This document shows positions 48,113 through 58,899 of a stretch of 64,000 nt of DNA, in pieces. This DNA is from Agapetus fuscipes (taxonomy: Eukaryota > Arthropoda > Insecta > Trichoptera > Glossosomatidae): the NCBI GenBank assembly GCA_951799405.1, contig OX637332.1, forward strand, positions 5,001-69,000. The letters are read 5' to 3'. The notes under the pieces are model-generated. The model worked only from the letters and a program-made list of their open reading frames with translations, searched no databases and had not been told where the DNA came from. The translations under genes and the position numbers were made by a program. Numbering within the stretch: position 1 is the first letter of the stretch; every line of letters begins with the position of its first letter.

Positions 48113-48578
48113 TATAACAAAACACTAGAAGATCCGTAGTCTATTGGGGGGGAATATGAAAATATTGTTGAAAAACAAAAGTACAATATTGAGATAGACT
48201 TCTTTATCTTTTATTTTCTTCCATTGTTTGTATTGTACATGCATTTGTGCATTACTTGTCAGCCAGCCCGCGTACATAAGAATGTGTAGCTCTACATATT
48301 ATGTATTTTAAATAGACACCAACTTTTGAATATATTTATGATAAATTATAATCATGATATTAAAACAAATGCTATGAACCACAAGCTTAGGAATATCTAT
48401 ACAGCTCAAGGCTCCCTTATGTGTTGCTGTTAAGGTAATCCTTCTGGCAATGTCTTATATGACGGAATGTAAGTCTTTTCTTTATAAATTGAATCATTTC
48501 AGAATGGACTCAAATCGGGAAGTCTGAGGATGTGAAGAGGCTTGTAGTTTGGGTTGTCAGGAGGATCACCCTGCCGGC
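48113..48578. other. Sequence downstream of the ACK-like gene
   Basis: Between the transposon end and the stop codon at 48579. Probably includes the 3' UTR of the minus-strand gene; TTTATT words (AATAAA on the minus strand) occur but no single poly(A) site can be fixed. Confidence 0.4.
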
Positions 48579-48788
48579 TCACACTTGGGCAATGTCCGTG
48601 GCATCGCGGTGCGCGGCCAGCAGGGCTGCGGCCCTAGCCACGTCCCAGCCACAGCTCTCCAGCGCCGCGGCCACCTCGGGCAGCGTGAGCTCCTGAAGTG
48701 CCATGCTGCGCAGCCGCGACAGCTTGATGGCGCGCAGCACGTCCCAGCTAGTGAACTCCAGCGTCTCCACACACACCTCAGGGGACAC
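48579..48788 (-). CDS. Terminal exon of an ACK-like gene: C-terminal UBA region
   Basis: The acceptor TTTGCAG|GTGTCC at 48789 opens 69 codons to a TGA. The peptide (SPEVCVETLEFTSWDVLRAI ... LPEVAAALESCGWDVARAAA) shows two W-centred repeats. These align with the C-terminal UBA region of ACK1/TNK2-type kinases as I know it: an E-C-x3-L start, W-x-V-x-R-A, then a second W-x3-x-A. UBA domains bind ubiquitin and tune kinase turnover. It is GC-rich compared with the neighbouring DNA. The exon joins in phase to 50484-50605. The kinase domain is not in the window, so family assignment rests on this region. Confidence 0.7.
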   Translation of the reverse strand: MSPEVCVETLEFTSWDVLRAIKLSRLRSMALQELTLPEVAAALESCGWDVARAAALLAAHRDATDIAQV

Positions 48789-48916
48789 CTGCAAACAACA
48801 CACCACTCAGCTCATGCCAGACAATACTTCACTGGATAGAACGCTCATGTTTGTGAAAACTAAATATTGCCTAAACCAGTATTTTTCAATTTAATTTCCC
48901 AACCCTTCCTTTCCTT

Positions 48917-49141
48917 GACTTATAGGCTGACCACCCATACTGTAAAAAATGGTTCACTTTGCCAATGTCACCCCTGTGTCAGGGAAGGTCGGCAAAAGTT
49001 GTAGGGCTTATGTTCATTTCAGGTTTGGATTTTATTTGTAAGTACACATTCAGCATTTGTAAGCGCGAACTACACGTGTTTGTTTGTGGGCATGCATTTG
49101 AGAACTTTAAATGAATATATCCTTGCAACCTAGATTATAGA
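48917..49141 (+). repeat. R-family interspersed repeat (in the intron)
   Basis: Diverged copy with GGTTCACTTTGCCAATGTCA and GTAAGCGCGAACTACA; it ends in TAGATTATAG. Confidence 0.65.
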
Positions 49142-49496
49142 TTATAGCATAGAAGAACACATGGAACACAGAATGGTATAAATAATGTGTTGCAGATTAC
49201 AGGAACGCCATTTTAGGATGAGACCTATGACATTGGAAGGTGAAGTTGATAGGTACCATTGATTGATTGACAATGTAAAAATGTTGAATAACACAGTTAT
49301 TATTCAGTATTCCACATCAATCAAAAATAATATGAGGAATGCCGGATACCAAATAATAAGCAAGTATTCGTAGCAACTCTACTAATGAACTACTATTTTA
49401 AACAAGCAACACAGCTTGTTCTAAATAGAATAAAATATAAAATATTAGAATAAATTAAATTATAATACAAAAACAACATGTTAAACAAAACTTTAT

Positions 49497-49895
49497 TGTT
49501 ATGTAAATATTCAATTTAAATATTGAAATAAGTATAGGTATTAGTTATAGCTGATAGGAATTCTTTATTATATTGGTGGGTAGGATTGATGATTGTTGAG
49601 TAAATAGAGAAGTCACTAGATTATGTGCTTCGAGAAGCGTCTAGCAAAAATGTGTTCTCGATAGTTCTACCTTCTCAGTATAAAAGGGCGCAAGTTGTTT
49701 GCACTGGAGCAGTCTACCTTCGGCCTCTCACCAATACAGTACACAAACTAGTTCAGTGAATCAAAACCAGTTTAAATAAATCCAAGTGTAATGAAATAAA
49801 TGAAAGTGTGAAAATAAATCTAAATGTGTAAAATAAATAAGTAAAAAGAAGAATAGTTTTATTTTGAAAAGTATCCGAACCCAAAAATTGTAACA
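49497..49895 (+). mobile_element. Solo LTR, 399 bp
   Basis: Begins TGTTATGTAA, ends TTGTAACA, and is flanked by a 4-bp duplication TTAT (49493-49496, 49896-49899). Inside are a TATA box (TATAAAAGGG at about 49681), a likely initiator region (GGAGCAGTCTACCTTCGG) about 30 bases on, and AATAAA words. Size and 4-bp duplication fit a Ty3/gypsy-type element. No internal sequence remains. Confidence 0.75.
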
Positions 49896-49949
49896 TTATT
49901 ATTGTAGTACATTACTGAAAATGCATGTTTTATTTTTTATACAAATATG

Positions 49950-50206
49950 CTAATCTAATCTAAGTTGCAGAGATATGTAACATTGGGGATTTACATTATA
50001 TGCATTCTCACAAGCAGACACATACAAATTCGTGCTTGCACATGCTGCATGTGAACCTACAATATAAAAACCCAAATCTCAAATGGACATACACCCTGCA
50101 ACTCTTGCCATCCTTCCTTAAAACAGAGTTGGCATCGGCAAAATAAACCATTTTCCACAGCATGTGTGGTCAGCCGCATAACAACCTATAAATCAAGGAA
50201 CATACA
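49950..50206 (-). repeat. R-family interspersed repeat (in the intron)
   Basis: Minus-strand copy, nearly complete. It starts near CTTGATTTATAGGTTGTTAT and ends with TTAGATTAGATTAG. Confidence 0.7.
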
Positions 50207-50305
50207 TAGCCCACCTGTTCGCGCGCTCATATGAGCAAGCGCCTTTGGGATGACCAAGAGTCATGAAAAGGCGCTATAAAAAATTGTATTATTATTATTA
50301 TTAAA
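50207..50305 (+). repeat. 3' tail of a non-LTR element or SINE
   Basis: GCGCCTTTGGGATGACCAAG... AAAAGGCGC forms a short stem, followed by TATAAAAAATTG and an (ATT)n tail. This looks like the 3' end of a 5'-truncated LINE or its SINE partner. Confidence 0.5.
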
Positions 50306-50483
50306 TTACATTTTAGAAATAAACAAATAATAATAAGTATAAACATTAAAACAAATACAAAATTCATGCAATTGTCCACAATCACTGGATTGAGGATTGA
50401 AGATTTAGGTTATGTAGAGAAATTCAACCTTGCAATGCAATAGTAAGGACTTTCGTAGAAAGAAAGTACAACTTATTCATTAC

Positions 50484-50605
50484 CCGTTGCTTCAGAACTT
50501 TGCACATGATCCTGACTTCATCAGATTCAGTTCCTCTCTGTCTCCCACAAGGCTTCTGATCAGCAAACTCTAGAAGGTCTTCTACTGACACTCGATCTGG
50601 TGATT
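50484..50605 (-). CDS. Internal exon of the ACK-like gene
   Basis: The acceptor CCTAG| lies at 50606 and the donor CGG|GTAATG at 50483. It is 122 bases long; it starts with the last two bases of a codon and ends in phase 0. Encodes SPDRVSVEDLLEFADQKPCG and, after RQRGTESDE, VRIMCKVLKQR. It fuses in frame with MFTK| upstream and |VSPEVC downstream. The helix VRIMCKVLKQ probably begins the UBA fold. Confidence 0.75.
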
Positions 50606-50800
50606 CTAGGAAAAAAACTCTTACTTAATTTCATATTCATAATAATACATCACAACAAGAACTTCGTCGACGTTCATCATGTACAGTCGCCTCGCGTAGA
50701 GTGTTTATAATTGGCACTAGCTTCGACCGTGGCCGACAGCCGATTATTAATCGTGTATGAGTGAACAGAGGCGCCGACATCCGATTAATGTTCCGATTTT

Positions 50801-50903
50801 ATTAATCGGAGGTTCCAGTGGCAGAACATTGCAGACAAAATCGGTTTCCGATAGTGTGAATAGCTTCATACATAATTTTCTGCCACTGGAACCTCCGATT
50901 AAT
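50801..50903. repeat. Inverted repeat, 26-bp perfect arms
   Basis: ATTAATCGGAGGTTCCAGTG GCAGAA (50801-50826) and its reverse complement (50878-50903) surround about 50 bases. A further CCGATTA word lies just outside (50780). It is probably the end region of a small foldback transposon in the intron. Confidence 0.6.
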
Positions 50904-51201
50904 ATACGGATCTGACACCCGACAAGTGGGAACGAGCTCTAACTCTGTCGCCATTCCGCTAGGGGCAGCCGAGCCGTTAAAGTAGCTGTGTCCGTACCAT
51001 GCGTTGCTTATTATTTACATGGCTTACTCCTTGTTGGTTTACATTATAGTTTTGACTATTTTAAGTACAACTTAGTGAAAGCTTGAAAATATCTTCCATT
51101 GGTTTCATTATTTAAAATTAAAATTAAGCAAAAAAAAACAGTTAGCACCTGAATAAAGATATTGAATAATATTAAGTAAATTACAGATTACAGACTCGTC
51201 A

Positions 51202-51435
51202 CAACAAGGGCAACTCGTAGAAACTGCCCGCTTATGGAATGAGTTACCGGTATCTGTGTTCCCACCCCAATTTAACCTTGCCCTTTTCAAATCCAATATA
51301 AATCGCCATTTCTTCCCAGTGTCTCAAAACAAAGCAACGCAACACAACACACACCACAGCACTGCGCAGCTAACAGCCCTGCAACTGAATGAGGACATCA
51401 ACTGCCACATCAACAACACCTCTGCGGCACTATAA
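51202..51435 (+). pseudogene. C-terminal fragment of a CR1/Jockey-like ORF2
   Basis: The frame reads ...VETARLWNELPVSVFPPQFN and LALFKSNINRHFF before a low-complexity tail and stop. The RLWN-LP-x-F-LFK-N-HF pattern is the usual end of ORF2 in such retrotransposons. It is a 5'-truncated copy lying in the intron, antisense to the host gene. Confidence 0.65.
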
Positions 51436-51473
51436 CAAGTGTCATAGACCCCTAGAGTCTCTTGAATCTAGGG

Positions 51474-51603
51474 CAGCGGTTTCTAAACTGGGGGGCTATG
51501 CTGGCGCCAAAAATGAGTCATAGTAGTATTAGTATACATATTAAAAGATAAAACATAGCACGAAAAAAATGAGGCATGGTACCATAATGTCTGGAAACCG
51601 CTG
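51474..51603. mobile_element. hAT-type MITE, 130 bp
   Basis: Starts CAGCGGTTTCTAAACTGGG and ends GTCTGGAAACCGCTG. It is flanked by a perfect 8-bp duplication ATCTAGGG (51466-51473, 51604-51611), the hallmark of hAT insertion. No coding capacity. Confidence 0.85.
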
Positions 51604-51919
51604 ATCTAGGGAGTCTCCCGCACAGGGTTCTTTAAAAAAAATAAAAATATTTAGATTGATTACGATATTGTTTTAGGATTTTTAATAATCGCATATACCT
51701 AAGTACATGACTGATAGTGAAACCAAAAATTAGCCTACACATAAAATTAAACAATTTATGTTTTTATTTGAATTTTACTAGGACCATTCCTATAAATCTA
51801 GTATCCGTAACCGAAACTAAATATTATATCCGTATCCGAAAAAATATTATTTCCATATCCATATCCGTACCTAAAATTTCATATCCATAACGCAACTAAA
51901 AAAAAAAAAACGCAACTAA

Positions 51920-52232
51920 GCTACACATATAGTGTAACTTCTTGCCGCGTTATCCCCGAAGGGGTCGCATATGGCGAGTTGAACCTATTTATTTTTACAG
52001 GTAAGGGGGCCGGCCTTACGCCAACCACTTCAGTTGAAGTGGAGGTTTCCCAGCTCCCGAAAGTGCTGGTACTCATTTCTTGTGAAGGCTGAGTAAACAT
52101 TGCCGGTATTTTATTTTGGGGTTTGAAATAAACACCGAAACGGGAAATCATTTCTGACACCCTCGGTGGGATTCGAACCCGAGCTTTCGGCATGGAATGC
52201 AAGCACTCTACCACCTGAGCTATCGACCGGAC
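51920..52232 (-). mobile_element. tRNA-derived SINE, copy 2
   Basis: The same family as 42432-42752 on the other strand, with box A (TAGCTCAGGTGGTAGAG) and box B (GGTTCGAATCC). It ends next to the acidic ACK-like exon, in the intron. Confidence 0.85.
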
Positions 52233-52295
52233 TCCCTAAAAATAATTAATCAAGAAAGCTATCAGATTACAAAGGATGGATGCCTGAGAATTTAC

Positions 52296-53076
52296 CTTTT
52301 GTGAACATTTTAGCTTGTATTTCATCAATGCTCTCTCCCATACTCGTGCGCTTATAGCTCCAGTCATCCACGTGAGAGAGGCTATTGTGTGAATATGATG
52401 TGGTGCAGGGCAAATCAAAGCTGCAAGATTTAGCATGTCTTTCATCTTCCATCCCCACAGGCTCAGCACTGTCTTTTGAAATCAGATCATGATTATTGGA
52501 TGTCACATCGGGGAAGAATTTTTCAGCAACATTCATTGCATTGTCACATGAAAGAGATTCTTGACATTCCAGTAAATTAGAATCAACACCTTTACAAGTT
52601 AGTTTGGTGTTAGGTTGTTCATTTGAGTTGCCATGATGACTGAAGTCACAGTCAAAACTGGCTCCATCACAGCAATCCACTGAAATGAAATTATTTTCAA
52701 GTTGTGCTTCAAATTTCAAAGAAGCTGTATCTAAGGAATTATCTATCAAATTTCTGTCAACATTCTGATAATTTCCATAGCCAGGAGATGGTGGTTTCTG
52801 CAGATTGACAGCCTTGAATATGTAGGAGCGTAGAAGGAAATCGTCCAAGTTTTCTTTCTCTTGCTTTGCAGTGGTTGGGTAAGGTGGTGGTTGGTGGGCT
52901 TCTGTTGGAGTGAGCTCTTCGTCAGACGTGTGCTGGCTGAGACGCTGTAGAGTCTTCTGCAAGTTGGCGTCCTGTATAATCAGTGGATACTTCCTTGTGT
53001 GCCGCTTCCTTGACTTCTCTTGTGGCTTGCTTCGATCTCTTGGAGGGAGTGGCAACGGGTTGACAGAATTGTCATT
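52296..53076 (-). CDS. Large internal exon of the ACK-like gene (disordered region)
   Basis: The acceptor ATTTCAG|AATGAC is at 53077 and the donor AAAAG|GTAAAT at 52295. 781 bases encode 260 residues. The start is proline-rich and basic (LPLPPRDRSKPQEK), typical of SH3-ligand sequence. It is followed by TPTEAHQPPPYP, which holds a PPPY motif that can bind WW domains, and a long Ser/Asn/Asp-rich tail. No folded domain is visible. The splice phases match both neighbours. ACK-family proteins have long proline-rich regions between the kinase/SH3 part and the UBA, which fits. Confidence 0.75.
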
Positions 53077-53169
53077 CTGAAATAATTTGACTGGTTAAAT
53101 TTAGTTTAGTTTGATTTTATTTATTTTTGCGTAAGCTAAGGGCCACATTCCAAAATTTTTATGCTCCTA

Positions 53170-53416
53170 GACTAATAAGCTGTATGAGACTGACCTCTCA
53201 TGCTGTAAAAACTTATTTCACTTTTACCAATGCCATCCGGTTTCAGGGAAAGGTGGCAGGAATTGCAAGGTTTATATTCATGTGAGGTTTGGTATATTTT
53301 GTATATACGCATGCAGTATGTGTAAACGCGACCTTACATGTGCCTGCATGTGGGAATGCTTTAAATATGAGCCGTAAATGTCAAAATATCTTTGCAACTT
53401 AGATTATAGTTACAAG
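53170..53416 (+). repeat. R-family interspersed repeat (in the intron)
   Basis: Diverged copy; CATGCAGTATGTGTAAACGC and TATCTTTGCAACTTAGATT are recognisable. Confidence 0.65.
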
Positions 53417-53535
53417 ACAATAAACACGTAGGAACCGCATTTTCAAAATTGCCAACTAGAAAATAGACCCTGGGAGATGTTGTATTTCAGGAAAGTAAAA
53501 ATGATAATATTTATAAAATGCATTGAATTTGTAAC

Positions 53536-53608
53536 CTGATGATCTTGGGTGACATTAAGACTGCTGTCACCATAATCCGGGAAGTAGACTTGCACATAGT
53601 TTGACACT
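53536..53608 (-). CDS. Small internal exon of the ACK-like gene
   Basis: The acceptor ATTACAG|AGTGTC is at 53609 and the donor CAG|GTTACA at 53535. 73 bases encode VSNYVQVYFPDYGDSSLNVT followed by QDHQ, entering with one base of a split codon and leaving in phase 0. It joins without a stop to its neighbours, giving DARVSNYVQ upstream and DHQNDNSVN downstream. Confidence 0.65.
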
Positions 53609-53889
53609 CTGTAATAAAAATAATCAAAGTTAATAAATGAATAACTAATAACTTGTGAAATATCATATATTACAAATAATAATATATTCTAGAGATTCCA
53701 GAAACTTTCAAGAAGACTTATGTATGCCTGTTTTTACCAAGAATACCTAAACATAAAGTGCTGTTTAACAATATTTAAGGACCAGTTTCATTTTCACCAA
53801 CATTTAAGAACCTCGTAACTCGCTATGAGATTTTTTTAGTGACCTGTCAGTGTAGTTTTGTCATGTTTCAACTACAAATAAGTGAACTG

Positions 53890-54190
53890 GACACTGATAT
53901 CCTTGATTTTGTAGAAAGTTTTGAGGGAATAGAAATTGCTAGGACTTATCGGTGTCCAAAAAGTTTTGAGAGAAAGATCCAATTTTTTCAATAAGTATTG
54001 TATGATGACATTGATTATTGGCGCAGATATCGGTCTGTCAAAAATGGAATCATGTAGGTACTTGCTGGATAAAATCCAAGTATTTTTGGAGTTTCAGGAC
54101 AACAGAGCTGTACAAATATTGTTTGAATGTTTCGGTAGAGATCTGGTTTTGAAAATGACTATTATGATCCCCGAATTCATTAGGTATGTA
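53890..54190 (+). pseudogene. Possible relic of a HARBI1-like transposase
   Basis: Across two frames one reads YDDIDYWRRYRSVKNGIM and then RYLLDKIQVFLEFQDNRA. This resembles the N-terminal region of Harbinger transposases (D-x-F/Y-W-x-R-Y-R-L-S-K ... I-x3-L-E-F-x-D-N-R). Stops and frameshifts are present. Recognition is by motif style only. Confidence 0.35.
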
Positions 54191-55267
54191 AACACATTGA
54201 TCTTTTATACTGATCAATGGTTATTTATATGTTAAATTTTAAGTTTTCATGATTATGGGCTTCGGATAATCTGTTGACTATTATATTTTTGAGCCGACAT
54301 TTTGGATCGGTTACACGATCCCTCATCTAGGCAGTCCTGCGTGTGTGGTTGGCCTTGGACTGGTTTGTGATGTGTTTCTGTTGAGGGTCGGTGCGTGGCG
54401 GGGTGAGGGCTGCATTTTTCTCTTCTTGTCGTCATGTGGTGCAGTTGCTGAGGGGGTGTAGCGGGGGGCGGACGAGTACCTGGTGTATTATTTTTTGTAG
54501 CTTTCTCTTTCTTAGATGAGACTATAGGAGTAACTACACTCCATGGGATTTCTGAAAAAACATACATCGGAAAGACCAACAGGAGGACATCGGTCCGAGT
54601 AGCAGAGCTGGGTGAGATGCAGCTTAAGAGACAAGACACATCTCTTCACACTCGAGATTTGACAAGCACTGAACTTGACACTGTTTTATTGTGACAAGGT
54701 GAGTAGGTAAGGATAGATAGGGCTAATAATTGGCTACAGGAGTAAGGACTTTAACAGCCTGCAACCATAGACAAAATATCTACCCACAATCCACTCAAAC
54801 AACATTAATTTAAAAGGTTCTGACTGTGTAAGAAAAAAACAAACCAACAAACAGTACGAAACCAACAAAAAAAAACTACAATTCGGAATCTTTCTCCAAC
54901 CTTATTTAGGTAAAAACTATGGGTAGGTAATATTATTGATGAATTAGATTAAAATATAAGTTGAGTACTTAAAAATAACAAATTACTTAAAAAAAGAGAA
55001 ATGGTGCCCTGTATGTAGGTGCTTGGAATCACATGCACCTTCTGCAGTCCTCGTCTGTTTCAGCCATCAGGTTTGACATTGAGCGGTAACAAAAACCTTT
55101 ATTTGCCCTACCACCATTTATCAATTAATTTGTGAAGATGTTCAGATGTAGCACTCAGATCGGAAGTGGAAGGGAGCGTTGCAGAGGCAAACTGGCGCTG
55201 GATCTGAGAGTTACAGATGCTGCATTCGGGACATTCAGGAAGGAGGCATAAAACTGAGGAAACCAAC
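54191..55267. other. Intronic DNA
   Basis: A GC-rich patch at 54400-54480 and otherwise AT-rich sequence. A minus-strand frame at 54253-54639 is rich in Pro/Thr/His but has no recognisable domain or splice sites, so it was not called a gene. Confidence 0.4.
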
Positions 55268-55497
55268 CTGGCATCAGCAGTTTCAGCAGCATGGCTCTTG
55301 GGGTGTGTTTTCTCAGTTGGAGAATGCAGCACAGCTTCTGAGTCACTCGGCACTCTGTCATGGTCGTAGGAAACCTTGGGCAAGGCACTCAGCTGCGGCA
55401 CTTGCTTGTGCTTGATCTTCATCAGAGTCATGACGTACTTGGCCGGCTGCTCCACCAGGCTCTCGTAAGCCAGGCGGCTCTCTTCTGTAAGGCTGGA
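55268..55497 (-). CDS. Internal exon of the ACK-like gene, most 5' one with firm splice phase
   Basis: The acceptor CCTGCAG|TCCAGC with a long pyrimidine tract is at 55498, and the donor GCCAG|GTTGGT at 55267. 230 bases encode SSLTEESRLAYESLVEQPAK, YVMTLMKIKHKQVPQLSALP and on to ETADA plus two bases, which the next exon completes to R. The donor is weaker than the acceptor; the frame continues open beyond it to 55108, so the exon end could differ. No named domain was recognised. Confidence 0.6.
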
Positions 55498-55573
55498 CTG
55501 CAGGACAGGGGGCAAAGAGGGGACGTGAGCGGAAGTCAACAGGAAGGGAAAGTCAACAAAAACCAAACATTAA

Positions 55574-55956
55574 CCCTTTCAGACCGTGGGTATGTTTAAA
55601 CATACACAGATTTCAAAATTTTATCATGGTAGGTACAAAACTCATAGAGGCGTGGAATTTTTTTTATTTGCTAGCTGGTATTCTTGCTTACAGCATTATA
55701 TTTTTTCTTTATGTTTCTTGCTTGCATTTTAACCGCCATAACGTTTGTCAACTGTCAAGCCGGCTTGCGTTTCAACTCTGACAATTTTTCCCCTTAAAAA
55801 TCGTCAATTTTCAAGGTAAATTGAAAAAAAAAAATCTATAATTTTAACACTAAAAAAAAAAAAAAGATTGGAAATTTTTTTAAAAAATATAAATAAAGAA
55901 ATCCACACTAAAAAATTTTTTTTTTTTATCTGGAAATATGGTCAGGTCTGAAAGGG
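55574..55956. mobile_element. piggyBac-like MITE, 383 bp
   Basis: Terminal repeats CCCTTTCAGACC / GGTCTGAAAGGG are flanked on both sides by TTAA (55570-55573, 55957-55960), the piggyBac target. The interior has A/T runs and no coding frame. Confidence 0.85.
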
Positions 55957-56582
55957 TTAAGTAACAAACTAAGTAAATAATAGTAAAATAATAATGGAAA
56001 ATATACGACTAACGGATAAATACTATGAAATCTAAATAAATCACACATGTACATATATCAATAATTTAGGTTTAGGTTTAGTATTTTATTTCTAGTGGCT
56101 TTTTTCAATGAAGATTGTCACAGGGCATGAATCAACGCTTTAATGGGTGAGATGTAATTAAATTATTATTTTGTTAGTAAATTATTAATCACTACCAAAT
56201 TAGGACTTTTGATTTACATTATTATTTAAAGTGCACTTTTTGAAAGCAGCATTAAATGTAAATAAATTATCAGCATGCTCTAAACAAATTAAAGCATAAA
56301 TAATGAAAAACTTATTTTCTTTCTATATGGCATCTTCTAAAGATAGAATCTACTTCTTTGTCAAGGACAATATAATGAGAAAGGAATTGCACAAAAGTAT
56401 TCCATAATGAATAAAAAATTTCATGCCAACAGAAACTACAGAAACGTACGATTGACGGAATGAATACTTATATTTATGGTAACTATGAGAGTATATATTG
56501 ACAAATGTATCCTCTACAATATTATAGGATTCAAACACGCTTCTTACAGCCAAAGTGCAGTTGTTCTCTATTCATTTCAGAT
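55957..56582. other. AT-rich non-coding DNA
   Basis: No supported feature. Confidence 0.4.
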
Positions 56583-56917
56583 TCACAATGAGTGATGCTT
56601 CCTTAAAGCCAAAGTCGCCTTCTGAGCCTCGCATCATACAAGGCTTCTCGCATCATACAAGGCTTCTCGCATCATACAAGGCTTCTCGCATCATACAAGG
56701 CTTCTCGCATCATACAAGACTTCTCGCATCATACAAGGCTTCTCGCATCATACAAGGCTTCTCGGATCATACAAGGCTTCTCGCATCATACAAGGCTTCT
56801 CGCATCATACAAGGCTTCTCGCATCATACAAGGCTTCTCGCATCATACAAGGCTTCTCACATCATACAAGGCTTCTCGCATGGTAGCCAGGCTACTTCCC
56901 CAGCCTCTCCACAGTGA
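56583..56917 (+). CDS. Possible exon with an embedded minisatellite
   Basis: An acceptor-like TTCATTTCAG precedes ATTCACAATGAGTGATGC. The frame starts MSDASLKPKSPSEPR and then reads through a 19-bp minisatellite as a 19-residue periodic peptide to a stop at 56917. Just after the repeat, a different frame reads MVARLLPQPLHSDHYPKYTN to a stop, which looks like the continuation of the SPSEPR start before the repeat expanded. The protein is not recognised and expression is unproven. Confidence 0.3.
56630..56880 (+). repeat. 19-bp minisatellite, about 13 units
   Basis: Units of CTTCTCGCATCATACAAGG with few point changes (GACTTCTCG, CTTCTCGGATC, CTTCTCACATC). Because 19 is not a multiple of 3, each added unit shifts the frame. 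Confidence 0.92.
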
Positions 56918-56952
56918 CCACTACCCCAAGTATACAAATTGATTCCTAATCA

Positions 56953-58427
56953 ATTCATGATAAAGAATATGGGATTTATGGGCAAAAAGTGGATACCCTT
57001 TAACAAAATGACCTTTTTGTGTTGGGAGCGGCGCTTCATACTCGGGGGACAAGTGATCACCATTATACTGTTTTATGAAATCCAATCAGTGATTTCATAA
57101 TGATTTACCAAAGTAATGAACAAATCTCATTAAACAAGAAGTCTCAGATTTACAAGCACACTTGAAGTTTAAAAATCAGCAAATTCTTTCTTTCTCTTAA
57201 TCTCTTTGACAGGTAGATTATACACTAATGCATACCTCCTCATTTTCCAACCTAGGTTTTGACATTGAGTAGGCTTATATGGTGTTAACGTATACTTTTA
57301 TTATGTATACCCTTTTATTATTAGATTATTTATATTGACAATTTTTTTCTTAATTTAAGCTATACTTCAGTCATTGTTTCATTCTTTTTCTGTTTCTCCT
57401 ACAAGCTGAACAGTGCACAGCAAGGGAACCAAGATATGATCAAACCCTCCTCATACCCAACCTGTGTGTATGTGTCAGAAGGACCCACAGCAGAACCACT
57501 AGAAATAAAGTGATGTCAAGTACTTGAAATTTCATAATATTACAAAATACACTGATACATAATTGAATTAAGTAGGTATACAGTTGCAGATTCACATACT
57601 TGGTTTACACATGCACGCAAACTATGGAATGAATGTCAATCAGGGCCGGGATTATGAACAATTTAGCATTTAATTATTTTAACTTCATATGGTCTAAAAA
57701 AAATACATATCACTATTTTCTTTTAATCCAAAATACAATTTTTAATTGAATCCTACAATCGGAAAAATAAATCACGTTTAGGATGATTTACTTGGAGAGT
57801 GCTGTTTGTTTTTAAGCAGACCTCACCTGAGAAGAATGTCATTAATATATATAATTTTGTAACATTAGCTACATTTAACCTAACAATAGTAATCCAGTCA
57901 AGTTGTGTTCAAACAGCTTCAAGGAAGAGCAAGGGTTAACACTCATACAATTATCATTAAGAAGGAAATTAAGAGGTATCTGTATGAAGTAACCAGGAAT
58001 AATAGCAAATAGCTATCACTATTTTGTTCAGCTATTGAGCTCTAGGTACCAAAGTAAGGTTCACAAGACAATCTTATTTAAGATATATTCTAATGTAATT
58101 TTTTTGACTTTTTGAAACAAGAACTGAACATTTGCAATGCAATATTTGTGTACATTTGGTATTGTAGATTGGATGCACGTTTAGAAAGGAATCCACAATA
58201 CTTGAGTGGCTGTATGGGAAGGGCAGACCCCCTAATATACCTACCCATCAGTGGTATCGCACTGCTATGGATAGTCGCATCACTTTCATGATAAATGCAT
58301 GTATTTGAAGTTCTACATACTCTGACATCTAGATGACGTGTCTCCACATGAAGTGTTTATTTTTTACTTAGTAACACGGCTCAATCCATCGCCTTGTGCT
58401 ACAAATGCTCTGACTTTTTCGTTTCAG
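56953..58427. other. Intergenic or intronic DNA
   Basis: AT-rich; no exon with both splice signals, RNA or transposon end could be supported. Confidence 0.4.
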
Positions 58428-58561
58428 AATTTCTAGTGCATTCTGTTTCTAAGCTAAATGAGAAGCATCGGGACACCTTGGAAAACATCCGACAGCATGT
58501 TGATGCAGAAGGAGAGCATTTTGAAGAATTTAAAACATTTTTTACAAATTCTAATCAATAA
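58428..58561 (+). CDS. Possible terminal exon of a + strand gene
   Basis: A pyrimidine tract and TTTCAG| precede a short frame (FLVHSVSKLNEKHRDTLENI, then RQHVDAEGEHFEEFKTFFTN) ending in CAATAAATC, where the stop overlaps an AATAAA poly(A) signal. The peptide is charged and probably helical. It is not recognised, and no matching upstream exon was found with confidence. It lies between two minus-strand gene parts, so it might be a nested gene or a retrocopy fragment. Confidence 0.4.
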
Positions 58562-58899
58562 ATCTGTTTCCCAAAAAATGTGAATTACTTTTATAATGAA
58601 ACAAAAATATAAGTGTGTTGTTTACCGTATTAGGTACATGTGCCTGAATGGGATTTTTTTTCCTGAATGTAATCATGAAAGAAACCTAAGAAAAAATAGT
58701 AAATCCTGCACTAACCAACAATTATCAGTCCATTATTAATTAACATAGTAAAATTTGACCGTTTCTTTATCACAAATCATGTAGGGCCATAATATTTCAA
58801 GTTGAATTACAAAGCATGCATTCAACCAGCTTATCTTTTATGTAAAACCTAAGATAGCACTAACACTACCAAAAATAAGGCAATACGGGGTGTGTAAGT

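Noticed and set aside
54253..54639. Pro/Thr/His-rich minus-strand frame as an exon of the host gene
   Set aside because: No convincing acceptor or donor in a matching phase, and its composition follows a local GC-rich patch.
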